Below are positions 24,728 through 33,501 of a stretch of DNA of 53,487 nucleotides, piece after piece. The translations under genes were made by a program, and so were the position numbers. Positions within the stretch are counted from its first letter, which is position 1. The number at the start of each line of letters is the position of its first letter. Source of the stretch: Firmicutes bacterium UBA4996 (GTDB lineage Bacteria > Bacillota > Limnochordia > Darwinibacteriales > Darwinibacteriaceae); assembly GCA_002396805.1 (NCBI GenBank), contig DGYW01000046.1:1-53487 (forward strand). Reading direction: 5' to 3'. The notes under the pieces are model-generated. The model saw only the letters and a program-made list of their open reading frames with translations. It made no database searches and was not told the origin of the DNA.

Positions 24728-25272
24728 TTAGACTCCTCTTTAGTCGCGTAATATTCTTCCTGAAGTAAGCCCATAATCACTAAATCATAGTATTCCCCAT
24801 CCACAAACCGCTCTTCCCGTAAACGTCCTTCCTCTTGAAAACCTAGACGTTTATACACTTTCTGCGCCCGGGCATTGAAAGATAACACCCGAAGGCTCAC
24901 CTTATGCATATTCAGTTGCGCGAAAACAAATCGCAGCAAGACCTTAAGGGCATCTGTTCCATATCCCTGATCCCAATAAGCCTTATCCCCAATAAAGATA
25001 CCTAACTCCACAACCCTGTTTTTCCAGTCCAACTGGTTAATACCGCAGCCACCAATATATCGGGTGTCACTTAAAGTCTCAATAGCGAAACTATAAGTAT
25101 CCGACCTAGCCGATTGTTGAGCAACCCACTTTTCCTCATCCCACAAGGTGAGTGGAAAAGGAGGTCCCCCCAGCAAGCGTTTTATTTCGGGATCATTCAT
25201 ATAAGCCTGAGCCAGGGCCGCATCTTCCTTACGATATTCTCGCAATCTCACTTTTTCACCAGTATACATCAT
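24724..25272 (-). CDS. GNAT N-acetyltransferase (RimJ/RimL-like)
   Basis: 182 residues. Two adjacent ATGs at the start (25272 and 25269) follow AAGGAGG; the second has the better spacing. An acetyltransferase_3 fold: VRLREYRKEDAALAQAYMND at the N-terminus, YIGGCGINQLDWKNRVVELGIFIGDKAYWDQGYGTDALKVLLRFVF (acetyl-CoA loop near 98-115), and VLSFNARAQKVYKRLGFQEEGRLRE near 128-152. Likely acetylates a protein N-terminus or small molecule amine. Substrate not predictable. Confidence 0.9.
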   Translation of the reverse strand: MMYTGEKVRLREYRKEDAALAQAYMNDPEIKRLLGGPPFPLTLWDEEKWVAQQSARSDTYSFAIETLSDTRYIGGCGINQLDWKNRVVELGIFIGDKAYWDQGYGTDALKVLLRFVFAQLNMHKVSLRVLSFNARAQKVYKRLGFQEEGRLREERFVDGEYYDLVIMGLLQEEYYATKEESK

Positions 25273-25285
25273 CCGGCCTCCTTGC

Positions 25286-26881
25286 CTAAGGGAATTGTTT
25301 TTTTGCGGTTAGGGGCATCTGGCGCTCGCTCCCTAAAATTGGAGTTGTCACTCGCAAAATCAGAGCCGCTTGCCTGCGCTTATAATCGTTGTTGTCAATG
25401 GTTCTTATCACCCACTCCACCGTCTCCGGTGCGTAACCCTCTAGCACAATTTCCGTTGGAGTAAGACCCCCGTGGAGATAGTCTTGAATAATCCCATCCA
25501 AAATGTCATAGGGCGGCAGAGTTTCATCATCCCTTTGGTTGGGTCGCAATTCTGCGGAAGGCGGTTTTTCAATAGTATTCCACGGAATAATTTCGTCTTC
25601 CCGATTCATGTAATAAGCCAACTGGTAAACCATGGTCTTATACACATCGGCAATAACGGCAAGACCACCACTCATATCCCCATATAAAGTACAATAGCCC
25701 ACAGCTAATTCGCTCTTGTTACTATTAGTAAGAACCAAACCACCAAACTTATTGGACAAGGCCATCAGAAGATTTCCTCTGAGGCGAGCCTGAATGTTTT
25801 CTTCAGCCACATTCATCTCAGTCCCGGCAAAGTGCTCCTCTAGTGTAGAAAGCATGGTTCCGTACAACCCATCAATAGGAAGAATATTAAACCTAATCCC
25901 TAAATTATTTGCCAAACCTTGGGCATCTTCCACACTACTGGGAGTCGAATAGGGTCCTGGTTGGGTAATACCCCACACATTTTCTGGACCAAGGGCTTCG
26001 CTGGCCAATACAGCTACTACAGCGGAGTCTAGGCCACCTGAAAGACCAATGATCGCCTTACTCATGTCATTTTTGTGCACATAATCCCTTAAACCTAGCA
26101 CTAAGGCCCGATACAGTCGGGCAGTTTCATCTTCCTCCTCGAGAATATCTCTGAACTCATTAGTGGCCAAGTCTATTAAGGTGCCCGTTACTTCAAACTC
26201 TGGCGCTACACCTAATAACTTGCCTGAAGGTGACACTGCTGAGCTACCGCCCGGGAAAATCAACTCGTCGTTACCACCAACTGCGTTAACCCTAAGCACA
26301 GGCAAGCCTGTGGCAACTGCAATACTGCGTAACCGTTCCGCATGTTTAGCAGACTCTCCCACTTGAAAGGGGACAGCAGAGAGATTAACAATTAAAGTAG
26401 CCCCTTTTTCTTTTAACTCTGAGGCAAGCGCTATATCTAACTCCAAACCGAGACTTAAGCTTACAACCTCTTCTCCTAATCTTACCAGGGTATGCTCTAC
26501 TCCGTGTGAGAAATACCTACTTTCATCGAAGAGGCGTAGCCTAGTAAGTGTGCGCTTATGTTGCAAACCCAAGACTTCACCAGCTCGCATCATCACGGCA
26601 GAGTTAAACAGGCGAGTGCCGTCTTGCCAGGGCAATCCCACAACTAAAACCACCTGCGGATATTCCTCGGAAATGGCTATGAGTTCAACGAAGCTTTCTT
26701 GGATTTTGGTGAGAAAATCACGTCTCAACAACAAATCTTTAGGGGGATATCCAGTGAGAAACAATTCAGGGAAAACAACTAGATCTGCTCCGGTTTTGGC
26801 CCGAAGCACATCTCTTATTTGTGCTAAGTTACCCTCTAAATCTCCCACCTTAGGATTGAGTTGGGCTAGATAAACCTTCAT
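25286..26881 (-). CDS. nadE: NAD+ synthetase with N-terminal nitrilase-type glutaminase domain (cysteine lost)
   Basis: 531 residues, ATG after AGAGGTGAG. Residues ~1-245 form a nitrilase/glutaminase domain: MKVYLAQLNPKVGDLEGN, the catalytic glutamate in FPELFLTGYPPKDL near 39, a lysine in HKRTLTRLRLFDESRYF near 108-124. Residues ~255-531 are the ATP pyrophosphatase synthetase domain with P-loop SGGLDSAVVAVLASEALG near 282-299 and ELAVGYCTLYGDMSGGLAVIADVYKT. It converts deamido-NAD to NAD+. The expected CED motif with the glutaminase nucleophile is replaced by LGLELD near 143, and the first ~290 residues hold no cysteine at all. The enzyme is therefore probably ammonia-dependent. Confidence 0.93.
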   Translation of the reverse strand: MKVYLAQLNPKVGDLEGNLAQIRDVLRAKTGADLVVFPELFLTGYPPKDLLLRRDFLTKIQESFVELIAISEEYPQVVLVVGLPWQDGTRLFNSAVMMRAGEVLGLQHKRTLTRLRLFDESRYFSHGVEHTLVRLGEEVVSLSLGLELDIALASELKEKGATLIVNLSAVPFQVGESAKHAERLRSIAVATGLPVLRVNAVGGNDELIFPGGSSAVSPSGKLLGVAPEFEVTGTLIDLATNEFRDILEEEDETARLYRALVLGLRDYVHKNDMSKAIIGLSGGLDSAVVAVLASEALGPENVWGITQPGPYSTPSSVEDAQGLANNLGIRFNILPIDGLYGTMLSTLEEHFAGTEMNVAEENIQARLRGNLLMALSNKFGGLVLTNSNKSELAVGYCTLYGDMSGGLAVIADVYKTMVYQLAYYMNREDEIIPWNTIEKPPSAELRPNQRDDETLPPYDILDGIIQDYLHGGLTPTEIVLEGYAPETVEWVIRTIDNNDYKRRQAALILRVTTPILGSERQMPLTAKKQFP

Positions 26882-26885
26882 GATC

Positions 26886-28277
26886 TCACCTCTCTGGCTG
26901 AGTTTTAGCTACAAAACACACTTTTTCCAGTTCTTCCTGCTCTTTGAGATGGACTAATTCTCCCCGCAAGAGCATGGTTGTGATAATAGTAGAACCAATA
27001 TCCGAAACGGGAAAAGCCAAAAACACTCCAGTTAGGCCCCAAATCCGCGGTAGAACTAATAACATGGGAATCAAGAGTAACACTTGACGGGAAAGGGAGA
27101 GGAAAGCAGCTTTCTTCGGCTTACCTACCGCTTGAAAGTAGTTGGCCCCAACGATTTGAAGACCAATAATTGGGAACATCATCATGACTGTTTTCATGGC
27201 TCGAGCCCCTAGGCTCATCAGTTCCGCGTCGTGGCGTCCAAACAAAGACACCAATTGGACAGGCATAAAGCGAGTAGCCAAAAACCCTAGAGTAACAATA
27301 GAAGTAGCCCCAGCAATGGCATAAAAGAGAGTCTCTTTCACCCTTCCATACTTTTTCGCACCGTAGTTAAAACCAATGATCGGCTGGGAGCCCTGATTGA
27401 TTCCGAAGATGGGCATCATAAACAAAGTATTCACACTAAAGACAATGCCCATGGCTGAAATAGCTAGATCTCCACCATAAAAGGCTAGGCTTTGATTAAG
27501 AATTAGGTTAAGCAAACTTGCGGCCAATTGCATGGCGAAGGGCGCAAAACCGATGGAAATAATTTGGAGCACAACAGGCCATCTAATCTTATAAGAGTTT
27601 CTTAAATCCAGGTGGAGTTGGCCCTTTCCACGCAAAAAGAAAGCCACTACCCAAGTAGCAGAGATAATCTGCGAAATAATTGTGGCAAAGGCGGCACCCT
27701 TGATTCCCCAACCAAAGACGAAAATAAACACAGGGTCTAAAATGGTATTGGTAATAGCACCGATCAACATTGTAGCCATCGCGGTTCGAGGGTTTCCCTG
27801 GGCTCTGATCATATGGTTAAGACCAAAACCAATGGCTTGAAAAACGCCACCATAAAGAATGATACTCAGATAATCCCGCGAATAGGGCAAGACTGCTTCA
27901 CTAGCCCCTAAGAGACGAATTAGTGGATCCAAAAAAACCAGACCCGAAACAGTAAGAACGAGAGAGAGCAAGACCAGCATGCCAAAGGCATTGGACATAA
28001 TCTGTTCAGCTTCTTCTTGGCGTCCCTCACCTAGGCGAATAGAAATTAAAGCGGTGGCTCCTAATCCAATTAGCATGGAAAAGGCCATCTGCACCAACAT
28101 AACGGGAAATACCACCGTTAAACCGGCTAGACCTAGAGGGCCTACCCCATTACCTACGAAGATTCGGTCCACCACATTATATAAAGCCTGTACCAACATT
28201 CCTACGATAGCGGGAATTGAAAACTCTAGTAATAAGGGCAGAATTTTTCCTTGCCCCAAACGTTCAGCACGGTCCAT
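26886..28277 (-). CDS. MATE-family multidrug/organic cation efflux transporter
   Basis: 463 residues, ATG after AAAGGTGAAG. Twelve predicted membrane segments in two homologous halves. The N-terminal GKILPLLLEFSIPAIVGMLVQALYNVVDRIFVGNGVGPLGLAGLTVVFPV is a classic MATE start; GFGLNHMIRAQGNPRTAMATMLIGAITNTILDPVFIFVFGWGIKGAAFAT marks the end of the first half; INQGSQPIIGFNYGAKKYGRVKETLFY starts the second. Exports drugs or metabolites in exchange for Na+ or H+. First gene of the operon running through nadE, GNAT and rluA, expressed from the promoter at 28315-28343. Confidence 0.93.
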   Translation of the reverse strand: MDRAERLGQGKILPLLLEFSIPAIVGMLVQALYNVVDRIFVGNGVGPLGLAGLTVVFPVMLVQMAFSMLIGLGATALISIRLGEGRQEEAEQIMSNAFGMLVLLSLVLTVSGLVFLDPLIRLLGASEAVLPYSRDYLSIILYGGVFQAIGFGLNHMIRAQGNPRTAMATMLIGAITNTILDPVFIFVFGWGIKGAAFATIISQIISATWVVAFFLRGKGQLHLDLRNSYKIRWPVVLQIISIGFAPFAMQLAASLLNLILNQSLAFYGGDLAISAMGIVFSVNTLFMMPIFGINQGSQPIIGFNYGAKKYGRVKETLFYAIAGATSIVTLGFLATRFMPVQLVSLFGRHDAELMSLGARAMKTVMMMFPIIGLQIVGANYFQAVGKPKKAAFLSLSRQVLLLIPMLLVLPRIWGLTGVFLAFPVSDIGSTIITTMLLRGELVHLKEQEELEKVCFVAKTQPER

Positions 28278-28314
28278 AACTTCACCTTTCTAGTACGCGT
28301 AATAATCTATTGCT

Positions 28315-28343
28315 AGTATATCCTGCACCTGGTTAGAAGGCAA
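28315..28343 (-). promoter_or_regulatory. Promoter of the MATE-nadE-GNAT-rluA operon
   Basis: TTGCCT (28343-28338), 17-base spacer, TATACT (28320-28315) on the minus strand, 38 bases upstream of the MATE start. Confidence 0.65.
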
Positions 28344-28360
28344 GTTTGGGCGTATTTTCA

Positions 28361-29239
28361 CTAACTGGGCCAACCCAATTCACGATGGCGAAAACGGGCT
28401 TTAATCTTCCGCTCCTCTAGCCTTCTAGCTAATTCTATGGCAATGGCAACTGAGCGGTGTTGCCCACCAGTGCAGCCAATACCAATTGTTAGTCTTGCCT
28501 TCCCTTCCCGGGCGTAAGCCGGGACTAAGGTAGAAACCAATTCCGTGAACTTTTCCAAAAAGTGTTGCGTAACGGGAAACTGCAAGACATAATCAGATAC
28601 TCGTGTGTCTTGTCCAGTCAAGGGACGCAGTTCATCCACATAAAAGGGATTAGGAATGAAACGCACATCAAAGACGAGATCTGCATCGATGGGTGCCCCA
28701 TACTTATAACCAAAAGAGAAAATATCCACCGTTAAAGAATCATGCAATGGTGTGCCTTGATAAATCTCATTGAGGCGTACCCGGAGATCCATGGGCCGTA
28801 GATCAGTAGTGTCAATAATCACATGAGCCATTTCTCTAGCTTCCGCCAAAAGGCGCCGCTCCGTAGCAATGTTCTCGAAAATACTCTCTGGATTAGTCTG
28901 CCCCTTGACCAAAGGATGGAGCCGCCTAGTTTCACTGAAACGCTTAATTAGGACAGGGTCATTGCAGTCGAGAAAAACCAAATGATAAGAGTATCCACTA
29001 TTTTCTAACCATTCTAGAGATTGGCGTAAGTCACTGAAATACTCTCGGACCCGAATATCGATGGCAATAGCATATTGACGCGTAGAATCGCTTTGGCCAT
29101 GCAACTCAACCAAACGGGGTAGTAAAGCTGGAGGAAGGTTGTCAATGCAGAAAAAATGCAGATCCTCCAAGACTTTCATTGCCTGGGTCTTTCCAGCACC
29201 TGATAATCCTGTTACGATAACAAAATCAACGTTTTTCAC
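28361..29239 (-). CDS. rapZ: RapZ/YvcJ-family nucleotide-binding adapter protein
   Basis: 292 residues, GTG after GGAGGTG. Walker A GLSGAGKTQAMKVLED near residues 11-26, CIDNLPPALLPRL near 31-43, Walker B-like VFLDCNDPVLIKRFSETRRLHPL near 90-112, and the conserved C-terminal domain with FSFGYKYGAPIDADLVFDVRFIPNPFYV and IGIGCTGGQHRSVAIAIELARRL. In E. coli RapZ binds the sRNA GlmZ and RNase E; in B. subtilis YvcJ binds GTP and influences competence. In most Firmicutes it adjoins yvcK and whiA; here it follows a Cof-type phosphatase instead. Confidence 0.95.
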   Translation of the reverse strand: MKNVDFVIVTGLSGAGKTQAMKVLEDLHFFCIDNLPPALLPRLVELHGQSDSTRQYAIAIDIRVREYFSDLRQSLEWLENSGYSYHLVFLDCNDPVLIKRFSETRRLHPLVKGQTNPESIFENIATERRLLAEAREMAHVIIDTTDLRPMDLRVRLNEIYQGTPLHDSLTVDIFSFGYKYGAPIDADLVFDVRFIPNPFYVDELRPLTGQDTRVSDYVLQFPVTQHFLEKFTELVSTLVPAYAREGKARLTIGIGCTGGQHRSVAIAIELARRLEERKIKARFRHRELGWPS

Positions 29240-29242
29240 GCG

Positions 29243-30031
29243 TCACACCTCCAAACCTAATATTTCTCCAACAGCTTGGAGAATTCCATCCTCATCATTA
29301 GTCCCGGTTACAAGATGGGCGTGCTTTTTTAGACTGGGATGGGAGTTACCCATGGCCACTCCGAAACCCGCCACCTTAAACATAGGTAGATCGTTTTCTC
29401 CATCGCCAAAGACAACAACTTCTCGAAGGGGAATACCTACAATCTCACTAATTACTTCAAGGGCGTGGGCCTTGCTCACACCACTAGATACCACTTCTAG
29501 ATAACTAGAAAGAGAGCGACTTGCCACCACCTCTGGCACCTCAGCTTTCAATTCAGCTTGGAGGGCCAAAACCTCTTTAGGTTCGCCAATAACAAGAATT
29601 TTATGTGCCCTATCTACTGTTGCTAAATCCCGTATTTGAGCGGGGAATCCTACAATCTCCCCTTCCCTCGTGGAATGAGGATTCACTTCTTGAATAAACC
29701 AGTCCCAAGCGGTATAAACATTCACACTCAACCTATGCTGCAAGGCCCTTTCAATCACGGCTTGTGTCGCCTGAGTATCCATGGCTTCGTCGAGTAGAAT
29801 ATTCCCTCCACGCACAACCAAGGCACCATTCAGACTAATGTAAAAGGGCTCTAATCCTAGTTCGGCCACAATAGGCTCCATGGCTAGAGGCGGGCGCGCA
29901 CTCGCCAACATAATGGGACTATCTCGCTGGGTCAAGAGAGCCATTGCCACTTTGGTGGACGCTAGAATTTGATGTTTTGTAGTAAGAATGGTTCCGTCAA
30001 TATCGAAGACGTAGAACATTGGATGGTTCAT
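29243..30031 (-). CDS. Cof-type HAD-IIB sugar-phosphate/FMN phosphatase
   Basis: 262 residues, ATG after AAGGAG. HAD motif I FDIDGTILTTKHQ (residues 9-21, nucleophile Asp in DIDGT), motif II LASARPP near 43-49, cap domain of the C2B type in the middle, motif III lysine in VSKAHALEVI near 188, motif IV VVFGDGENDLPMFKVAGFGVAMGNS near 206-230. Hydrolyses phosphate from small metabolites. Only 3 bases separate it from rapZ, so they are co-transcribed. Confidence 0.93.
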   Translation of the reverse strand: MNHPMFYVFDIDGTILTTKHQILASTKVAMALLTQRDSPIMLASARPPLAMEPIVAELGLEPFYISLNGALVVRGGNILLDEAMDTQATQAVIERALQHRLSVNVYTAWDWFIQEVNPHSTREGEIVGFPAQIRDLATVDRAHKILVIGEPKEVLALQAELKAEVPEVVASRSLSSYLEVVSSGVSKAHALEVISEIVGIPLREVVVFGDGENDLPMFKVAGFGVAMGNSHPSLKKHAHLVTGTNDEDGILQAVGEILGLEV

Positions 30032-30106
30032 TAAATTTGCTCCTTAGACAGTTATCATCACCTTAGTTCCACAAAAGCGTGCAACTACCTCCCCATTTAG
30101 AACGCG

Positions 30107-30150
30107 AAAAACCCACCTCCTAGCGAAAATCTACCAGCAGGCGGGTTTTT
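30107..30150. terminator. Strong terminator, probably bidirectional
   Basis: AAAAACCCACCTCCTAG (30107-30123) pairs imperfectly with CTACCAGCAGGCGGGTTTTT (30131-30150) around a 7-nt loop. The T5 tract of the minus strand follows the secreted protein gene at 30154, which it terminates. Confidence 0.85.
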
Positions 30151-30153
30151 GGT

Positions 30154-30957
30154 CTATTGATTATAGCGCCATTCCCAAGAAGGGCTAGGCGGCTCAGATA
30201 AGTGACTATTATCCCTTAACTGCAGATTACGACTGTAAACTAAGATGGTTGGACCTTGCACTTCGTCCTGATGGTAGTTCCAGTGGCCCCCTTCGCGCTG
30301 TTGGTAAAGACTAAAAGTAAACACTGTAGAATCGCCCCTGGGGTTAGGAGCCCGCATGGAAAGAATCATGTGGGGATTCACAAATTCAATGCTATTGCGG
30401 AGACGACCCTGTCTAAACCCACCTTCCACTGACTTGACCTGAATGCGGCCAGATTCGGCAGTACCCCAACCCCGATAATACTCGTCAACCGTTAACCTCA
30501 AAGGGCCATGTCCCTCCAAGATAAAGCCTAAATCAACTTCAACCTCCACCTCTTCTTGAGCCCTGACTACATAAGATTTCGGTTTGAAAATCTCCGATGT
30601 TTGCACTTCAATAACTGCCCTTCGTTCCCATGCAGTGGCCTCAATCTCGAGAGGCTCTCCCCGCCAATTAGAACTTAACCTAAAGGCTTCGACCACAACT
30701 GTCCTGGCGGGGACTACTACTGTTCTTTCATAGAAATAAGGTTGCCAACGCTGATCTCGACCAGCGGAGGCAAGGGTTATGCTCTTTCGGGACATGGAGT
30801 CATTGGCTAAGGCCACCTTCATCACCTGGTCGTCAAGCCAAGCCACAACCAACACATCTCCTACATAGGCCTCACGAAGGGCTGCTAAGCCCGGAGTAGT
30901 CACTGCCAAGATGGTCAAAAAAATCAAAATCAAGTGCGTCAAGTTTGCTTTACGCAT
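30154..30957 (-). CDS. Secreted protein of unknown function
   Basis: 267 residues, ATG after GGGAGGAG. Signal peptide THLILIFLTILAVTTPGLA with cleavage after LAA or GLA; no lipobox. The mature protein is beta-rich: ALREAYVGDVLVVAWLDDQVMKVALAND, ERTVVVPARTVVVEAFRLSSNWRG, VEVEVDLGFILEGHGPLRLTVDEYYRGWG and IEFVNPHMILSMRAPNPRGDSTVFTFSLYQQ. It ends in a tryptophan-rich segment, SPSWEWRYN. No family recognised. It sits at the downstream end of the glycan locus, 80 bases after the BNR protein gene, and could belong to it, or stand alone. Confidence 0.7.
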   Translation of the reverse strand: MRKANLTHLILIFLTILAVTTPGLAALREAYVGDVLVVAWLDDQVMKVALANDSMSRKSITLASAGRDQRWQPYFYERTVVVPARTVVVEAFRLSSNWRGEPLEIEATAWERRAVIEVQTSEIFKPKSYVVRAQEEVEVEVDLGFILEGHGPLRLTVDEYYRGWGTAESGRIQVKSVEGGFRQGRLRNSIEFVNPHMILSMRAPNPRGDSTVFTFSLYQQREGGHWNYHQDEVQGPTILVYSRNLQLRDNSHLSEPPSPSWEWRYNQ

Positions 30958-31037
30958 CTACTATCTCCTCCCTAAAATCAGTCTATCATAGGCATTCGAG
31001 ACGATTAACTACTATTTGCCAGTAGATAGAAGATAAT

Positions 31038-32060
31038 CTAGGAGTAAAACCACTCCACCGGCAATACCCGCAGTTTGAGAGAGGTATTAGCAAAATAGTC
31101 GATTTCACCCTTGGTCCAGTGGTAATAGGTTAGGTAAATCAAATCTCTAACAAAGGTGATGCTAGTATAGGCGAAACAACTTTCGGGGTCATCCTCGAGA
31201 TTTTTCACTTGTTCCCAGGTAGTCCCCTCATCCTTACTTATGGCCGCGGTTAACGGGGTGCGTTCAGACCAAGTAGCCTTACCGCCCTTGGGATTATTAT
31301 TCCAAACCATTAAGAGATCGCCAGTTTGTGGAATCCTAGCAATAGTAGCCGGTGCTAAGGGGGCAACTAAAGTGCTAGGGTAAAGTTTTCCCCAAGTTTC
31401 ACCCCCATCAAAGGATTCGGAATAATAGATATAGTCCTGGGTGGTCCGGATGATCATCAACACGCTACCATCTTTCCGTTCTACAACGCCTGGTTCTTGA
31501 GCATGTTTATCTCCAAAACCGGTCTCCCCCTGACCCTTCCACCAGGTATAGCCATCGTCATCGGAAATATAACAAAAGACAGAAGCAAAGTCTTCGCCAC
31601 TTTCCCTCACCGAATTGGCAACCGGCGCCAAAAGGCGACCGGAGTTTAATTGGATTACTCGAGCATTATTCATAACATTATAGCCATCCTTAGAAGACAC
31701 TTGGATCGGCTTACTCCAAGTCTTGCCCTCATCCTGAGACCGGCGCATCATCACTTTCAGGTCTTCCCAGGAATTCTTGACCAGGTAAAAAAGCAATATG
31801 TCTCCCGACAGGGAGCGTAAGAGCGAAAGTGACATGACGTTACAGGCAGCCACATTCTCTTGGAGAATGTACTTTTCTCCCCAAGTACGGCCCCCATCTG
31901 CAGAAATCTGGGCTACCAAATGAGCCCCATCTCCATCGCCATGGCCTCCATAGAATTGGGTCCAGGCCAACAAGAGCCTACCATCCTTCAACTCAATGAT
32001 GTCACCCTCTGAATTTCTGGGAAATTCAGGAGTTGCTGGAGCTACCATTAACTCAAACAC
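31038..32060 (-). CDS. Cytosolic BNR-repeat (sialidase-fold) protein
   Basis: 340 residues. GTG at 32060 after GGAGG lies within the end of the fucosidase gene (8-base overlap). A six-bladed sialidase-type propeller with five Asp boxes: SADGGRTW (about 53), SQDEGKTW (about 107), SDDDGYTW (about 167), SFDGGETW (about 213) and SKDEGTTW (about 275). The opening PEFPRNSEGDIIELKDGRLLLAW resembles the RIP/FRIP region of sialidases. There is no signal peptide. It might be an exo-sialidase or another sugar hydrolase of the fold; many such cytosolic homologues lack proven activity. Translationally coupled to the GH29 fucosidase. Confidence 0.82.
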   Translation of the reverse strand: MFELMVAPATPEFPRNSEGDIIELKDGRLLLAWTQFYGGHGDGDGAHLVAQISADGGRTWGEKYILQENVAACNVMSLSLLRSLSGDILLFYLVKNSWEDLKVMMRRSQDEGKTWSKPIQVSSKDGYNVMNNARVIQLNSGRLLAPVANSVRESGEDFASVFCYISDDDGYTWWKGQGETGFGDKHAQEPGVVERKDGSVLMIIRTTQDYIYYSESFDGGETWGKLYPSTLVAPLAPATIARIPQTGDLLMVWNNNPKGGKATWSERTPLTAAISKDEGTTWEQVKNLEDDPESCFAYTSITFVRDLIYLTYYHWTKGEIDYFANTSLKLRVLPVEWFYS

Positions 32061-33450
32061 AGATATTCCTCCGTTCTAATTCTGAACTAAGATACACTTC
32101 GAACTGGCTAATCATAGGATAGCTGCGTGTCTCAATGATTTCCAGTCTTACTCGCCGAGCTGAGATGGGCTCAAAACGGCAAATTCGTTTGTAACCCACA
32201 ATCGTTCCTTTAAAGAATTCTACCCACTTGGCCTGGGCTTCATAAAGCAATCTAAAAGCCTCAATACGTTGACCAAGCCTGATCTCTTCGCCCAAGACCA
32301 CCCGATCAAAAGTCTGCATCTGCCCTAAATTCAGTTCTACACTAACCTGCGGAATCTGGTTCGCAGCTAAGTTGGTCTGAAAAGTTGCCCTTAACGCACT
32401 TCCCAATTCGCGCAAGCGGGCCACATCATTTTCGTGGATTAGGCCCCGCTGATCCGGAGGCACGTTCAGCAAAAAGGCGGCATTACCTCCTACGGAGTTA
32501 TAATAAATGTGCAAAAGTTCTTCGAGAGTTCTCACCTGATCATCTTCGTGAGCGTGATAAAACCAGCCAGGTCGAATAGAAGTATTCACTTCTGCAGGAT
32601 ACCACACTAAATCCTTCACTCCACGAATGGCATCCCTACTACCCAAGTCTTGATCGGCAGATCTAAACTGACGAGCAAACCTCCCATCGTCTACTTTTTG
32701 AGAGACTTCTTGAATCCGCTCCGCATCTTGGAGCGATGCTGGAACCACACTCCATTCGGACTGCCTAGTATGGCCTGCTTCATTACCACACCAGCGTACA
32801 TCGGGACCTACAACAGAGATCACCGCATTTGGCTGCAGCTCCCTAATCAAGGCATAGTAAGCTTCCCAATCATAGACTTGTCGCTTACCATTAGGTCCCT
32901 CACCACAGGCCCCATCAAACCACACTGAGAAGATTTCGCCATAGTTAGTCAACAGCTCTCTAAGTTGGCTAAGGAAGAATTGGTTATACCGCGGACTATC
33001 ACCGTAGCTTGGTTCGTGCCGATCCCAGGGGGAGAGATAAATGCCGAAGGCCATACCCGCCTGGGCGCAAGCCTCTGCCACTTCGCCCACTACATCACCT
33101 TTTCCCTCACGCCATGGACTGTTTTTTACACTATACTCTGTATAAGCACTAGGCCAAAGACAAAAGCCGTCATGATGTTTACAAGTTAAAATCAACCCCC
33201 GCATACCCGCGGCTTTTAAAGATTCAACCCATTGATTCGCATTTAACTCCGTTGGATTGAAAAGGCTGGGGTCCGCATCGCCAAAGCCCCATTCTTGATC
33301 AGTGAAAGTGTTCATACCAAAATGAATAAAACCGTAAAACTCCAACCGTTGCCAGCGCAATTGCCTATTTGAGGGGACAATATCCAGGGCTAATTGAACA
33401 CTCTGCTCCAAAGAATTCACCACCCGCGGTCTGTGATTTATACCGAACAA
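32053..33450 (-). CDS. Cytosolic GH29 alpha-L-fucosidase
   Basis: About 465 residues if the TTG at 33450 is used. No strong ribosome binding site is visible there, so the true start may be a few codons later (GTG or TTG codons 10-14). GH29 features: LRWQRLEFYGFIHFGMNTFTDQEWG, LILTCKHHDGFCLWPS near residue 95, the catalytic nucleophile region IFSVWFDGACGEG near 175 and a C-terminal beta-sandwich ending RVRLEIIETRSYPMISQFEVY. There is no signal peptide, so it works inside the cell on imported fucosylated sugars. It follows the sugar-binding protein gene across a terminator-like hairpin and overlaps the BNR gene. Confidence 0.9.
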   Translation of the reverse strand: MFGINHRPRVVNSLEQSVQLALDIVPSNRQLRWQRLEFYGFIHFGMNTFTDQEWGFGDADPSLFNPTELNANQWVESLKAAGMRGLILTCKHHDGFCLWPSAYTEYSVKNSPWREGKGDVVGEVAEACAQAGMAFGIYLSPWDRHEPSYGDSPRYNQFFLSQLRELLTNYGEIFSVWFDGACGEGPNGKRQVYDWEAYYALIRELQPNAVISVVGPDVRWCGNEAGHTRQSEWSVVPASLQDAERIQEVSQKVDDGRFARQFRSADQDLGSRDAIRGVKDLVWYPAEVNTSIRPGWFYHAHEDDQVRTLEELLHIYYNSVGGNAAFLLNVPPDQRGLIHENDVARLRELGSALRATFQTNLAANQIPQVSVELNLGQMQTFDRVVLGEEIRLGQRIEAFRLLYEAQAKWVEFFKGTIVGYKRICRFEPISARRVRLEIIETRSYPMISQFEVYLSSELERRNICV

Positions 33451-33452
33451 CT

Positions 33453-33484
33453 GAAAACGACCCTACCCGCAAGGAGTAGGGTCG
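33453..33484 (-). terminator. Terminator-like hairpin after the sugar-binding protein gene
   Basis: A perfect 9-bp stem (33476-33484 against 33458-33466), 9-nt loop, followed on the minus strand by GTTTTC. Probably lets part of the transcription continue into the fucosidase and BNR genes, which have no other obvious promoter. Confidence 0.75.
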
Positions 33485-33501
33485 AAAACAACTAAGCGAG
33501 T

